In this document: piece by piece, positions 57,229 through 64,000 of the stretch
Numbering within the stretch: the stretch's first letter is position 1
Layout of the letters: every line of letters starts with the position of its first letter
From: CAWUKT01 sp963923035
GTDB taxonomy: Bacteria > Bacteroidota > Bacteroidia > J057 > JADKCL01
Length of the DNA stretch: 64,000 nucleotides
Reading direction: 5' to 3'
Assembly (NCBI GenBank): GCA_963923035.1
Contig: CAWUKT010000016.1
Coordinates: 1-64,000, forward strand
Translations under genes and position numbers: made by a program
The notes under the pieces: model-generated
Told to the model about the DNA's origin: nothing
Database searches by the model: none
What the model saw: the letters and a program-made list of their open reading frames with translations, nothing else

Positions 57229-58863
57229 TTATTTCGTTTCGAGGGACAGCTTCAGGTCGGAACTCAGCGTCATCACTTTCCCAATCCGCTTGTTGTCCAC
57301 CTCGAATCCCTCGTCTTTTTTCGTCTTAAAATAGGTCATCCCGTCATTGATGGTCTCCACGCCCTCTTTCGTCATGTAGTGGGGATGGGCAAAGGCTCCC
57401 ATTCGATCATCGAAGTAGGACATGACCACTGGAGACCAATATTTCCCCAGGTACAATTTCACCCCCATTGAATTTTCCGGCACCTCACGCCACTCCGCAG
57501 TTTCCCCGGCCGAAACAAAATAATGGTACTTGATTTTTCCTTCCGCCTCATCCACCAAAAACACCACGGCATCGAAATCGGACCGATTACGGAATTGGAT
57601 GCGCGGCACCCCAAACCAGGTCAGGTCAAAGCCAAAAATTTCGTCGTGGTAGGGGGACGTCGTATCGGGCCGTATTTTCACATCATCAATTCCTTCCCCA
57701 TTGTCCCCGGCGATATAAATGTCCGTAGCATAAGCCTCAAAATCGGCCAGAGAATCGAAGAGGTAATCCTGGGCATTCAGGCTCCGGGTCAGGGGATCAA
57801 CGCCCAACTCAATCGATGGGATATCGATCTCCGGGATGTCAATCTTGGTAATGGAATCGATGTCAAAGGAATGGCTCCGTCGGGGACGGTCGCACAACCG
57901 GAGCAACGAAACGGCTCCGATGATCAGGAAGACCGCAATCCACCAGCGGTTGCGGCGGCCTACATGGGGTTCCTCCGTGCGCTGGGTATTCTGCTGCTGG
58001 TAGCTCTGCTCCGCGTAATTGGACTTCGGCTCCGACTCCTTCGATTCGGTCCGGGTCCAACGGCTCTGGTCCTTCTGTCGCTTCCGCCGCCAGAGTTCCA
58101 CCTTCAGGTAGTTGATGTACTCGGCCGTGCTCAGGTCCGTGTCCAGCTCCGCGGCCACACAGATGACCGCATAAGCGGTATGGGTCTGGTCCAGCTTGTT
58201 CTCGTACGTCTCCGCCAGCTTGCGGAGCGATTCTGCGTAGCGGTTCCGGACATGCTGGTAGACGCGGGGAAACCGGTTCAGGAGCTTGATTTGCTCCAAT
58301 TCAAACAGGTGGTCCACCCGGGCCTGCCGCAATTCTTCCGGCCGGTCCACCAGCTGGGAGATCTCTTGGGCGTACTGGTTGAAGTACCGGATCGCGCCCT
58401 TCAGGGCGACGTCCATGTCCCAATCGGTGATCAGGTCCAGGCGTTGGAGGATGAGCGAGACCTCAGGGCGACGACCCTTGCGGATGTTTTCGCTGAGGTG
58501 CCGATCGTAGATCGGCGCGAGTTGTTCGCTCAGGAACTTGCGGAATTCAGCATCGCCGAGGTTTTCGGCTTCGGGCAGGTACCGGAGGTAGCGCAGCTTT
58601 TCTTCCCGCAGAAAATCCTTCAACTGCGGATTCGCGTGCAGGTGCCAGTGGTGGGATCGCTTGATCGGATTTTCCAGTTCCTCCAACAGCTGAAGCGCCG
58701 TCGCCTTGTCCAATTCCGCCCCGGCCTTTTTGATCACAATGTCATCGCTCAATTCAAACTCTGCCAGAATCTTTTGCCGGGCGCGTTTCAGCACCTCTTT
58801 GGTCACCTCAGACGGGGCCTGGACATTGAGTTGGAAGAGTTCGTATGGGTCGATGTAATGCAT
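57229..58863 (-). CDS. Membrane-anchored protein with J-domain-like N-terminus, no HPD
   Basis: A 544-residue protein. Residues 4-75 begin 'IDPYELFQLNVQAPSEVTKEVLKRARQKI', like the helix I-II start of a J domain ('DPYxxLGV...I..AY..L'), but no HPD tripeptide follows. Residues 75-265 are largely helical, then a polar linker (265-305), one membrane helix (about 307-324, 'WWIAVFLIIGAVSLLRLC'), and a beta-rich domain (330-544). The N-terminal region probably faces the cytoplasm with the chaperone and the C-terminal domain the periplasm. It is the first gene of the six-gene operon, seven bases before the GrpE-like gene. The ATG at 58863 lies 35 bases after a promoter element. I do not recognise a named family. 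Confidence 0.6.
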   Translation of the reverse strand: MHYIDPYELFQLNVQAPSEVTKEVLKRARQKILAEFELSDDIVIKKAGAELDKATALQLLEELENPIKRSHHWHLHANPQLKDFLREEKLRYLRYLPEAENLGDAEFRKFLSEQLAPIYDRHLSENIRKGRRPEVSLILQRLDLITDWDMDVALKGAIRYFNQYAQEISQLVDRPEELRQARVDHLFELEQIKLLNRFPRVYQHVRNRYAESLRKLAETYENKLDQTHTAYAVICVAAELDTDLSTAEYINYLKVELWRRKRQKDQSRWTRTESKESEPKSNYAEQSYQQQNTQRTEEPHVGRRNRWWIAVFLIIGAVSLLRLCDRPRRSHSFDIDSITKIDIPEIDIPSIELGVDPLTRSLNAQDYLFDSLADFEAYATDIYIAGDNGEGIDDVKIRPDTTSPYHDEIFGFDLTWFGVPRIQFRNRSDFDAVVFLVDEAEGKIKYHYFVSAGETAEWREVPENSMGVKLYLGKYWSPVVMSYFDDRMGAFAHPHYMTKEGVETINDGMTYFKTKKDEGFEVDNKRIGKVMTLSSDLKLSLETK

Positions 58864-58898
58864 GAATAGGTCGGGGGCCTGTTTGCCTTGCTCCGTTT

Positions 58899-58906
58899 CA
58901 AAAATA
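58899..58906 (-). promoter_or_regulatory. -7 element for the Hsp70 operon
   Basis: The minus strand reads TATTTTTG, matching TAnnTTTG, 35 bases before the ATG at 58863. It is the only good promoter match between the TonB-receptor terminator and the operon, so the six genes probably share it. Confidence 0.5.
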
Positions 58907-58961
58907 AGCAAAGCAACAGGATTATAGAAGGGCAAATCCGAGGAGGAAACCGCCGGAAAAC

Positions 58962-58990
58962 AAAAAGGCCGATCCTTGCGAACCGGCCTT
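58962..58990 (-). terminator. Intrinsic terminator of the TonB-receptor gene
   Basis: On the minus strand AAGGCCG (58990-58984) pairs with CGGCCTT (58971-58965) and runs into TTTGTTTT. It separates the TonB-dependent receptor from the Hsp70 operon. Confidence 0.8.
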
Positions 58991-59009
58991 GATTGCTACA
59001 TGATTCGTG

Positions 59010-61913
59010 TTACTTCTTCGTGGGTCGCTCAAATGTGTACGAGACACTGAGCGAATAGGTCCGTCCGAGGCGGAAGCTGGAGTAAATAAAGTCCGCATCG
59101 TTGAGGGTGTGGATCTGGCGGTACTCCGGGTCCAGAAGGTTCCGGGCCCGGAAACGCAGGGCCACTTTGCCGAAAGATTTGGCGATTGAGAAGTCCAGCC
59201 GGGGCCGGGGCTGCTCAAATACGTTCGGGGTACCCCCCACACTCACGTTCGAGATGCGCGGGCCAAATACGTTGAAGTTCAAGCTCGTGTTCAGGCCAAT
59301 GCTGTCATTGACGTAGGCCAATTCACCGTTGATGGTATAGGGCGACTGACCGAACATCGGACGGGTCGCGGGAGCATCTTCATCCAGGGTCCGGATAAGG
59401 GCCAATTCATCGGGGTTGATGTCCAGCTGGGACTGGATTAAGGTCAGGTTGGCCGCGGCCCGGAAATCGCGCAGGGAATTGCTGATGAAGCCAAGTTTCT
59501 TGCGGAATTCGAATTCGGCGCCGTAGAGCAGGGCTTCCGGTACGTTCCGGTAGTTCAGCTCGACGTTCTGGGCGGTCGGATTGATGACCCGTTCAATCGG
59601 GTTTTGGAAGCGCTTGTAGAAGACGCTCACCGAGACGATCTCACTGGTCGTCGGGAACATTTCCCAACGCAGGTCAAAGTTGTCGATGTTGGTCCGGCGC
59701 AGGGTATCGTTCCCGATCAGGACGAAGTCTCGGGTAAAGGCGAAGCTCGCAAACGGCGCCAGTTCCCGGAAAGTCGGACGGGCCAGGGTCCGGGAGTAGC
59801 TCGCCCGGATGTTCATGATGTTCTTCAGAGAATCCTGGTTCAGCGAGTAGATCAGGTTCACGGAAGGCAGGAAGTCACCCGCATCGACGACACCCGGAGA
59901 GAGGCTGGCGTCGCGGCTTTCCACTTCGATATTCGTCAGCTCGTAGCGGCCACCGGCAATCATCCGCAGGCGCTCGGTCAGGTTGGCTTCGGCCATCGCG
60001 TAACCGGAGTAGACGCCCTGACGGCCGCGGTAGCTGTTCTGGGGCTGGGTGGCGTCGATCATGTACAGGCCGTAGAGGAACAGGCCGTTCTCGTTCGTGT
60101 CCACCACGCCGATGTTGTCATCGGCAAAGTAATCCGCATCGTTGCCATTGTAAGGCGTCGTGGCGCTCCCGATCCGGAAGTCGTAGATCGCTTCCTGGAA
60201 GTCACGGGCCTTGTACAAGGCCGAACCACCAAACTTGATCTTGCCTTCCTGGCCGGTCCAGCCTTCGAAGGGCAGCTCAAAGTGACCTTTGAAGTCCAGG
60301 TTGTCCTGGGTCATCTTCCGGAAGAAGCGGGTCGGAACGCGGTAGAGCGATTCCTGGATGAGGTACAGGGTATCGCCCTGGTTGTTGATTTCGTAGTCGT
60401 TGCTGAAGTAGCGCAGGTCCGGCTCGTCCTGGGAAGTGCGGGTATAGGCACCGGCCCAGTTGAAGCCGAGGCGGCCAAACTTACCGGGGCTGGAACCGTC
60501 GCCAAATTTGTGGAAGCCAGAGAGCTGAACGGCATCCATGGAACGCTCGGTGTACTGAATGACGCGCGTTTCAAAGGTCAATTCGGGGTCGGCTTCCGGA
60601 ATGGAACCGGTCAGGAAGCGGGCATTGCTGGTTCCGCTCTGGTTGTGGAGGAAGTTCAGGCGCAACTGCTGGTCACGGCCCACCACATAGGACAGGCTTC
60701 CCAGCGCTCCCCACAACACGTCGCGGGTGGCACTTTGGTCGCGCAGGTCCAGCAAAGGCGTCAGGCTGGCGGTATTGCTGGTATTTCCGGTCAATTTCCA
60801 CCGGGCGGAGATGCCATTGTCGTAGTAGCTCTCATTGTTCCGGTAGGAAATGCTGGCCACGTAGCCCAGGGGACGTCCCTTCAGGAAAGTCTGGTTTCCA
60901 ATGGAGAAGGAGTGGCTGTGGTTAACACCCGAGGTCCGGTTTTGGGGGTAGACGGGGGTGGAAAAGGCATTGGAGGAAGAATCAATGACCGATGCCACGT
61001 TGGGGTCGCTGAAAGAAGGACCGGCCGGGAGGGGCGTATTCGGGTCGGCAACGTAGTCGGGAGCCGCCCGGGTGCCATCGTCGATGCCCAACCAGTCGAA
61101 GCGGCCGCGGGTACCTTCGAGAAAGTTACTGTTGAGGTTGGCCTGGGGGTTGAAGCCAAGGGAAGAAGAATAACGAACGGTGAAGTTCGTGGGAAAGTCT
61201 TTTGTGGAGATCTTGATCAAACCACCGGCGAAGTCGCCGGGAAGATCGGGAGAATAGGTCTTGTGCACCACGACATTGTCGACGAGGTTGGAGGGGAACA
61301 TGTCCATCTGGACGGAGTTCCGGTCCGGGTCCAGGCCGGGAATTTCATTGCCGTTGAGGAGGGTCTTGGAGTAGCGGTCGCTCAGACCGCGGACGTAGAC
61401 GTATTTGCCGCCTTCAACGGTCACGCCCGTCACCCGCTTCATGGCCGAGCCGACGTCGGAGTCACCGGCCCGGCGGATGTTCTCGATGGAGATCACATCG
61501 ACCACGCTGGTGGAACGGCGCTGGAGGTTGAGGACCTGGGCCTCGGAATTCCGCTCGATCTTGGAGTAGATGACCACCGTTTCCTGCACATCCGGCTCCA
61601 ATACGCGGTCCAGGGTCAGGTCCTGGCCGGCGGCCACTGTGACATCTTTGACGGTGTCCGTCAAATAAGAAACGTAGGAGTAAATCAAGGTATAGGTGCC
61701 AGGCTGAATGGGCATGATGGTGTATTCACCACTGTCATCGGTATAGGCGCCACCTTTCAGGGTTTCTCCGTCCATCAGGCGAACGGTCACCCCCACCAGT
61801 GCCTCCTCGTTCTGACCATCAATCACCCGGCCAGTAATGCTTTGTCCGGCCACCCATTGAAAGCAGGTGAGCAGCGCCAGAAAAGCAAAAGTAGTTGCAG
61901 TTTTTCCTCTCAT
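59010..61913 (-). CDS. TonB-dependent outer-membrane receptor with carboxypeptidase-like N-domain
   Basis: A 967-residue receptor. The signal peptide ends at 'CFQWVAGQ'. Residues 25-110 are a carboxypeptidase regulatory-like domain ('SITGRVIDGQNEEALVGVTVRL...YTDDSGEYTIMPIQPGTYTLIYSYVSY'). The plug domain (about 120-240) has 'STSVVDVISIENIRRAGDSDVGSAMKRVTGVTVEGGKYVYVRGLSDRYSKTLLNG', and the 22-strand barrel ends in 'YTFERPTKK'. It is not a SusC with adjoining SusD. A six-cysteine lipoprotein and a large secreted protein are encoded upstream on the same strand and may form a surface uptake set. The substrate is unknown. Confidence 0.9.
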   Translation of the reverse strand: MRGKTATTFAFLALLTCFQWVAGQSITGRVIDGQNEEALVGVTVRLMDGETLKGGAYTDDSGEYTIMPIQPGTYTLIYSYVSYLTDTVKDVTVAAGQDLTLDRVLEPDVQETVVIYSKIERNSEAQVLNLQRRSTSVVDVISIENIRRAGDSDVGSAMKRVTGVTVEGGKYVYVRGLSDRYSKTLLNGNEIPGLDPDRNSVQMDMFPSNLVDNVVVHKTYSPDLPGDFAGGLIKISTKDFPTNFTVRYSSSLGFNPQANLNSNFLEGTRGRFDWLGIDDGTRAAPDYVADPNTPLPAGPSFSDPNVASVIDSSSNAFSTPVYPQNRTSGVNHSHSFSIGNQTFLKGRPLGYVASISYRNNESYYDNGISARWKLTGNTSNTASLTPLLDLRDQSATRDVLWGALGSLSYVVGRDQQLRLNFLHNQSGTSNARFLTGSIPEADPELTFETRVIQYTERSMDAVQLSGFHKFGDGSSPGKFGRLGFNWAGAYTRTSQDEPDLRYFSNDYEINNQGDTLYLIQESLYRVPTRFFRKMTQDNLDFKGHFELPFEGWTGQEGKIKFGGSALYKARDFQEAIYDFRIGSATTPYNGNDADYFADDNIGVVDTNENGLFLYGLYMIDATQPQNSYRGRQGVYSGYAMAEANLTERLRMIAGGRYELTNIEVESRDASLSPGVVDAGDFLPSVNLIYSLNQDSLKNIMNIRASYSRTLARPTFRELAPFASFAFTRDFVLIGNDTLRRTNIDNFDLRWEMFPTTSEIVSVSVFYKRFQNPIERVINPTAQNVELNYRNVPEALLYGAEFEFRKKLGFISNSLRDFRAAANLTLIQSQLDINPDELALIRTLDEDAPATRPMFGQSPYTINGELAYVNDSIGLNTSLNFNVFGPRISNVSVGGTPNVFEQPRPRLDFSIAKSFGKVALRFRARNLLDPEYRQIHTLNDADFIYSSFRLGRTYSLSVSYTFERPTKK

Positions 61914-61945
61914 AGTACATGAAGTATGACAACTGCAAAGTTCAG

Positions 61946-61964
61946 TTTGGGGTATTAACCCAAA
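61946..61964. promoter_or_regulatory. Inverted repeat upstream of the TonB receptor
   Basis: TTTGGG (61946-61951) and CCCAAA (61959-61964) form a perfect inverted repeat around seven AT-rich bases, about 33 bases before the receptor start. It may be an operator for regulated expression of the receptor. Confidence 0.4.
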
Positions 61965-62087
61965 ATGATTGGGGAGGAAAATCTACGTTGCACCCATTTC
62001 GACTCCGTTAACATTAAATTGATGTGATAACGTCCCTTGTACAATTTCTCCCACCTGCCATCTGAATGGATTCAGATGAAATAGCAA

Positions 62088-62110
62088 AGGCCACTCCCGG
62101 GGAGTGGCCT
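62088..62110 (-). terminator. Hairpin downstream of the Cys-rich lipoprotein gene
   Basis: AGGCCACTCCC (62088-62098) and GGGAGTGGCCT (62100-62110) are perfectly complementary and form a strong hairpin 26 bases after the lipoprotein stop on the minus strand. The following run is only moderately T-rich (TTGCTATTT), so it may slow or end transcription. Confidence 0.65.
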
Positions 62111-62136
62111 CGCAACATTTTTTCCTGAAAACGGGG

Positions 62137-62520
62137 TCAGTTCAGCTTGCTCACCTTGACTTCGACGACGGTGCAGGAAGCATCGCAGGAATTGGTGGTG
62201 TCAGCACACTCGATCATGTTGCTGTTCCAACGGATCCACTGACAGGTGCCATTGCCGTCGCAGCCACAGACATATTTACCTACCTGGGCATCGGCTTCTT
62301 TGATTGAAGACCCACTTTGGATCACCAAGGCTTCCGAGCTGGAATTGTCTTTGGTCAGGACCAGTTCATAGCCCTCTTCGACCACGAGCTGATTGCCTTC
62401 AATTCGGACGACCGGGGCATCAGAGGTATGGGCGTCGGCGAGGACATCATCCGATTGGCTACACGCAACGATGAATGCCAACATCAGGACAGGGGCGATC
62501 AGTACGAATAATTTTCGCAT
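62137..62520 (-). CDS. Small lipoprotein with six-cysteine C-terminal domain
   Basis: A 127-residue predicted lipoprotein. The signal 'LIAPVLMLAFIVACSQSDD' has lipobox FIVAC with C20 lipidated. Residues about 35-80 are polar ('VVRIEGNQLVVEEGYELVLTKD'). The C-terminal 45 residues contain six cysteines in the order 'VCGCDGNGTC', 'IECAD', 'NSCDASC', spaced closely enough to make three disulfides. I do not recognise a named family; similar Cys-rich tails do occur on small Bacteroidota surface lipoproteins. It lies between a TonB-receptor gene and a large secreted-protein gene on the same strand. It could bind metal or a ligand for that receptor. Function unknown. Confidence 0.65.
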   Translation of the reverse strand: MRKLFVLIAPVLMLAFIVACSQSDDVLADAHTSDAPVVRIEGNQLVVEEGYELVLTKDNSSSEALVIQSGSSIKEADAQVGKYVCGCDGNGTCQWIRWNSNMIECADTTNSCDASCTVVEVKVSKLN

Positions 62521-62927
62521 AATAGGGGGATTTTTGATAATTAGGTAACTGATTGAATTTATTGAGAATAAATCTAGCATTCTTGTTTACCAATCTCAAC
62601 AAAATCACGCCGATTCGGGACATTTGACCCAATCGGAGAAATAGCCCTTGTTGAACATTTATCGCCAAAATTCTTGGCGTCCTTCAACCCTTTGCATTGC
62701 CCCTTTGAGGCCATTTCCACCGCCCACATTTCCCCGGTCCCCATTTCTCCGTTTCCCCTTCTCCCACTTTGTTCAGGCTTTGCCAATTCCCATTTCACAA
62801 TCCCCCCTCCCATTTCCGGTCTTTTTCCCTTGTTCTACCCCCCAATTGCCCCGAAACGACCAGGACAAAAAGAAAGGGACCATCCCGAAGGACAGTCCCT
62901 GATATATGGTGGGTTGATTGGACCTGC
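62521..62927 (-). other. Intergenic region with terminator and pyrimidine-rich tract
   Basis: The 407 bases hold the terminator of the large upstream gene (62867-62900, minus strand), a pyrimidine-rich run on the + strand at about 62690-62860, and a TAGATTTA -7-like element (minus strand, 62576-62569) for the Cys-rich lipoprotein. No gene is credible; small open frames are low-complexity. Confidence 0.5.
62867..62900 (-). terminator. Intrinsic terminator of the partial secreted-protein gene
   Basis: On the minus strand AGGGAC (62900-62895) pairs with GTCCCT (62880-62875), with further pairing inside the loop, followed by TTCTTTTTG. It lies 27 bases after the stop at 62928. Confidence 0.75.
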
Positions 62928-64000
62928 TTAGAGGATACCCTGCTCAGAGGCAGCGGACCAGCCCTGGAGCCAGTTGTCGCTCGGGCCGAAGGCACCACGG
63001 TAGGTGACTTGGTCGAACCAGATGACGGAAGGCTGCTGAGCGCCGGAAGCCGCAGCACCGGTCGGAGTTACAACCGCAGTGGAGCCGTTGTAGGTAACGC
63101 CGGGGTCAGAATCAAAGGTATTGGACGAGCCGAAAGCAGCGCGGATAGCGGTATTGGCAGCGTCAACATCAGCCTGGGAAACGATGGTGTCGCCGGCGTT
63201 GATCTTGAAGCAAGCGTCAACCGTGGTGGCACCAGAACCGCCGATGTTGTAGAAGAAGTTGTCGGAGAAGATGATGTTGTTCTGGGTGAACTGGTTGTAA
63301 GCGTCGTCGGGACCGGAGAGGAGCTCGATGTCGATGCCGTCTTCCTGGTTGACGAAGATGGAGTTGTAGTACTCACCACCAGCGTTGTCGCGGATGGTCA
63401 TGATGTCGGAACCAGCGGAAACACCACGGCCGATATAAGTAGCGTTGGAGATAACCGGCTTGGCGAAGGGAGTACCGTTTTCAGGAGAGGTACCACCGTC
63501 GTGCTCGCCGAGGTCGCCACCGATGGTCGGGTCTTGGAGAGCGAACCAGAACTGGCCGTTGCCAGTGAAGCCCTGGTCGTAGTCGTAGGAGTCGTCGCCA
63601 CAGTTGATGGCGGCCAGCCAGCGGCTGTTAACGGTTCCACCGAACCACTCAAAACCGTCGTCTTTGTTGTTGAAGACTTCGATGTGCTCAACTACGGTAC
63701 CGGAACCAACACCACCGAAGGTGACACCGTTGATTTCGTTGTCAGCACCAATGTTGGAGCCACCGTAACGGACGGAGATATAACGGAGGATACCGGAATC
63801 GTCGGCATCATCAGTACCACCGTAGAGACCACGGGCTTCGGAGGTCGGGAGACCTTCGATGGCCTGCTCGCCGGGGTTGGTATTCAGGGTAGCATCGCCG
63901 AGGATGATGAGACCGCCCCAGAGACCACGCTCAGTTGCGGGGATGTCGTTCGGGTTGGTGACGTCGTCTTCTTCAGCGGTGAAGATGATCGGCTCAGAAG
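62928..64000 (-). CDS. Large secreted beta-helix-like protein, 3' part only
   Basis: The last 356 codons of a gene that enters from beyond the right edge; the frame is open to base 64000 and the start is outside the window. Visible segments include 'GLWGGLIILGDATLNTNPGEQ', 'LRYISVRYGGSNIGADNEINGVTFGGVGSGT', 'DDGFEWFGGTVNSRWLAAINCGDD' and 'YDYDQGFTGNGQFWFALQDP', repeats typical of large Bacteroidota proteins thought to form a right-handed beta-helix. The C-terminus ('SDNWLQGWSAASEQGIL') is not a T9SS sorting domain. Genes of this kind often lie near TonB-dependent receptors, as here. Function unknown. Confidence 0.75.
   Translation of the reverse strand, partial: SEPIIFTAEEDDVTNPNDIPATERGLWGGLIILGDATLNTNPGEQAIEGLPTSEARGLYGGTDDADDSGILRYISVRYGGSNIGADNEINGVTFGGVGSGTVVEHIEVFNNKDDGFEWFGGTVNSRWLAAINCGDDSYDYDQGFTGNGQFWFALQDPTIGGDLGEHDGGTSPENGTPFAKPVISNATYIGRGVSAGSDIMTIRDNAGGEYYNSIFVNQEDGIDIELLSGPDDAYNQFTQNNIIFSDNFFYNIGGSGATTVDACFKINAGDTIVSQADVDAANTAIRAAFGSSNTFDSDPGVTYNGSTAVVTPTGAAASGAQQPSVIWFDQVTYRGAFGPSDNWLQGWSAASEQGIL

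Noticed and set aside
59604..61922. A 772-codon plus-strand open frame opposite the TonB receptor
   Set aside because: Antisense shadow; the minus strand encodes plug and barrel motifs from end to end.
62928..64000. Possible pseudogene, because the ATG-initiated frame at 62928-63401 is short
   Set aside because: The frame continues without a stop to the window edge, and the upstream translation shows the same repeat family, so the gene is simply cut by the window.
1..64000. tRNA, rRNA, insertion sequences, prophage, restriction or defence genes
   Set aside because: I looked for T-loop and acceptor patterns, transposase motifs and toxin or nuclease genes in gaps and frames and saw none that could be supported.

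Overview
The window reads as a stretch of chromosome from a fairly GC-rich Bacteroidota bacterium, most likely in the Saprospiria (Lewinella-like). This rests on the type IX secretion system (T9SS) proteins and T9SS-sorted cargo (T9SS type A and 'gliding motility' type B C-termini), the order porG-uppS-bamA-ompH, a bacterial GGGP/HepGP synthase, and promoters with the Bacteroidota -7 element TAnnTTTG. I see no rRNA, tRNA, CRISPR array, transposase or prophage. Coding density is high and many genes overlap by a few bases. The species assignment is inference.

Layout. 1-6000: Crp/Fnr regulator, Rieske oxygenase, and a three-gene heptose-type sugar-nucleotide cluster (SDR epimerase, a nucleotidyltransferase-kinase fusion in reversed domain order, SIS-domain isomerase), then a thioredoxin-like lipoprotein. 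6000-12200: envelope biogenesis block porG, uppS, bamA and three tandem Skp/OmpH chaperones. 12200-24000: AMP nucleosidase, YdeI-like protein, oxidoreductase, AraC regulator, thymidine kinase, LuxR-type response regulator, a beta-propeller lipoprotein with an M28 peptidase, MogA, a choice-of-anchor B secreted protein, a DUF502 protein overlapping lpxD, and a PAS-LytTR regulator. 24300-38300: a 1435-residue T9SS-exported adhesin-like protein, a DUF255/YyaL-type protein, lysoplasmalogenase, GGGPS, the NAD(P)HX repair enzyme overlapping aroE, a DPP-IV-like peptidase, a phosphodiesterase and a small T9SS cargo protein. 38300-48600: lone MlaE permease, a PorE-like TPR/PD40/OmpA protein, purM, lnt-rsmI, a DUF2892 protein, efp-accB-accC. 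48600-51900: divergent NmrA-like/HxlR pair, an AT-richer orphan membrane protein, an RlmI-like methyltransferase. 51864-58863: a six-gene minus-strand operon around a divergent Hsp70. 59000-64000: TonB-dependent receptor, Cys-rich small lipoprotein and the 3' end of a large secreted protein.

The most interesting locus is the 51864-58863 operon. In transcription order it encodes a membrane-anchored protein with a J-domain-like N-terminus but no HPD motif, a minimal 110-residue GrpE-like protein, an 829-residue Hsp70 with an insertion after its ATPase domain and a long helical tail, an amidohydrolase, a suppressor-of-fused-like protein and a Cys-rich DUF3109 protein. It looks like a dedicated membrane-tethered chaperone module, separate from housekeeping DnaK/DnaJ/GrpE. 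A second signal is a set of genes whose -7 promoter element sits only 4-5 bases before the ATG, which predicts leaderless mRNAs.

Much of the rest serves the outer envelope: BamA and Skp insert and escort outer-membrane proteins, PorG and PorE-like proteins belong to T9SS, LpxD and the heptose-type genes make lipopolysaccharide precursors, Lnt matures lipoproteins, and several large proteins are T9SS cargo.
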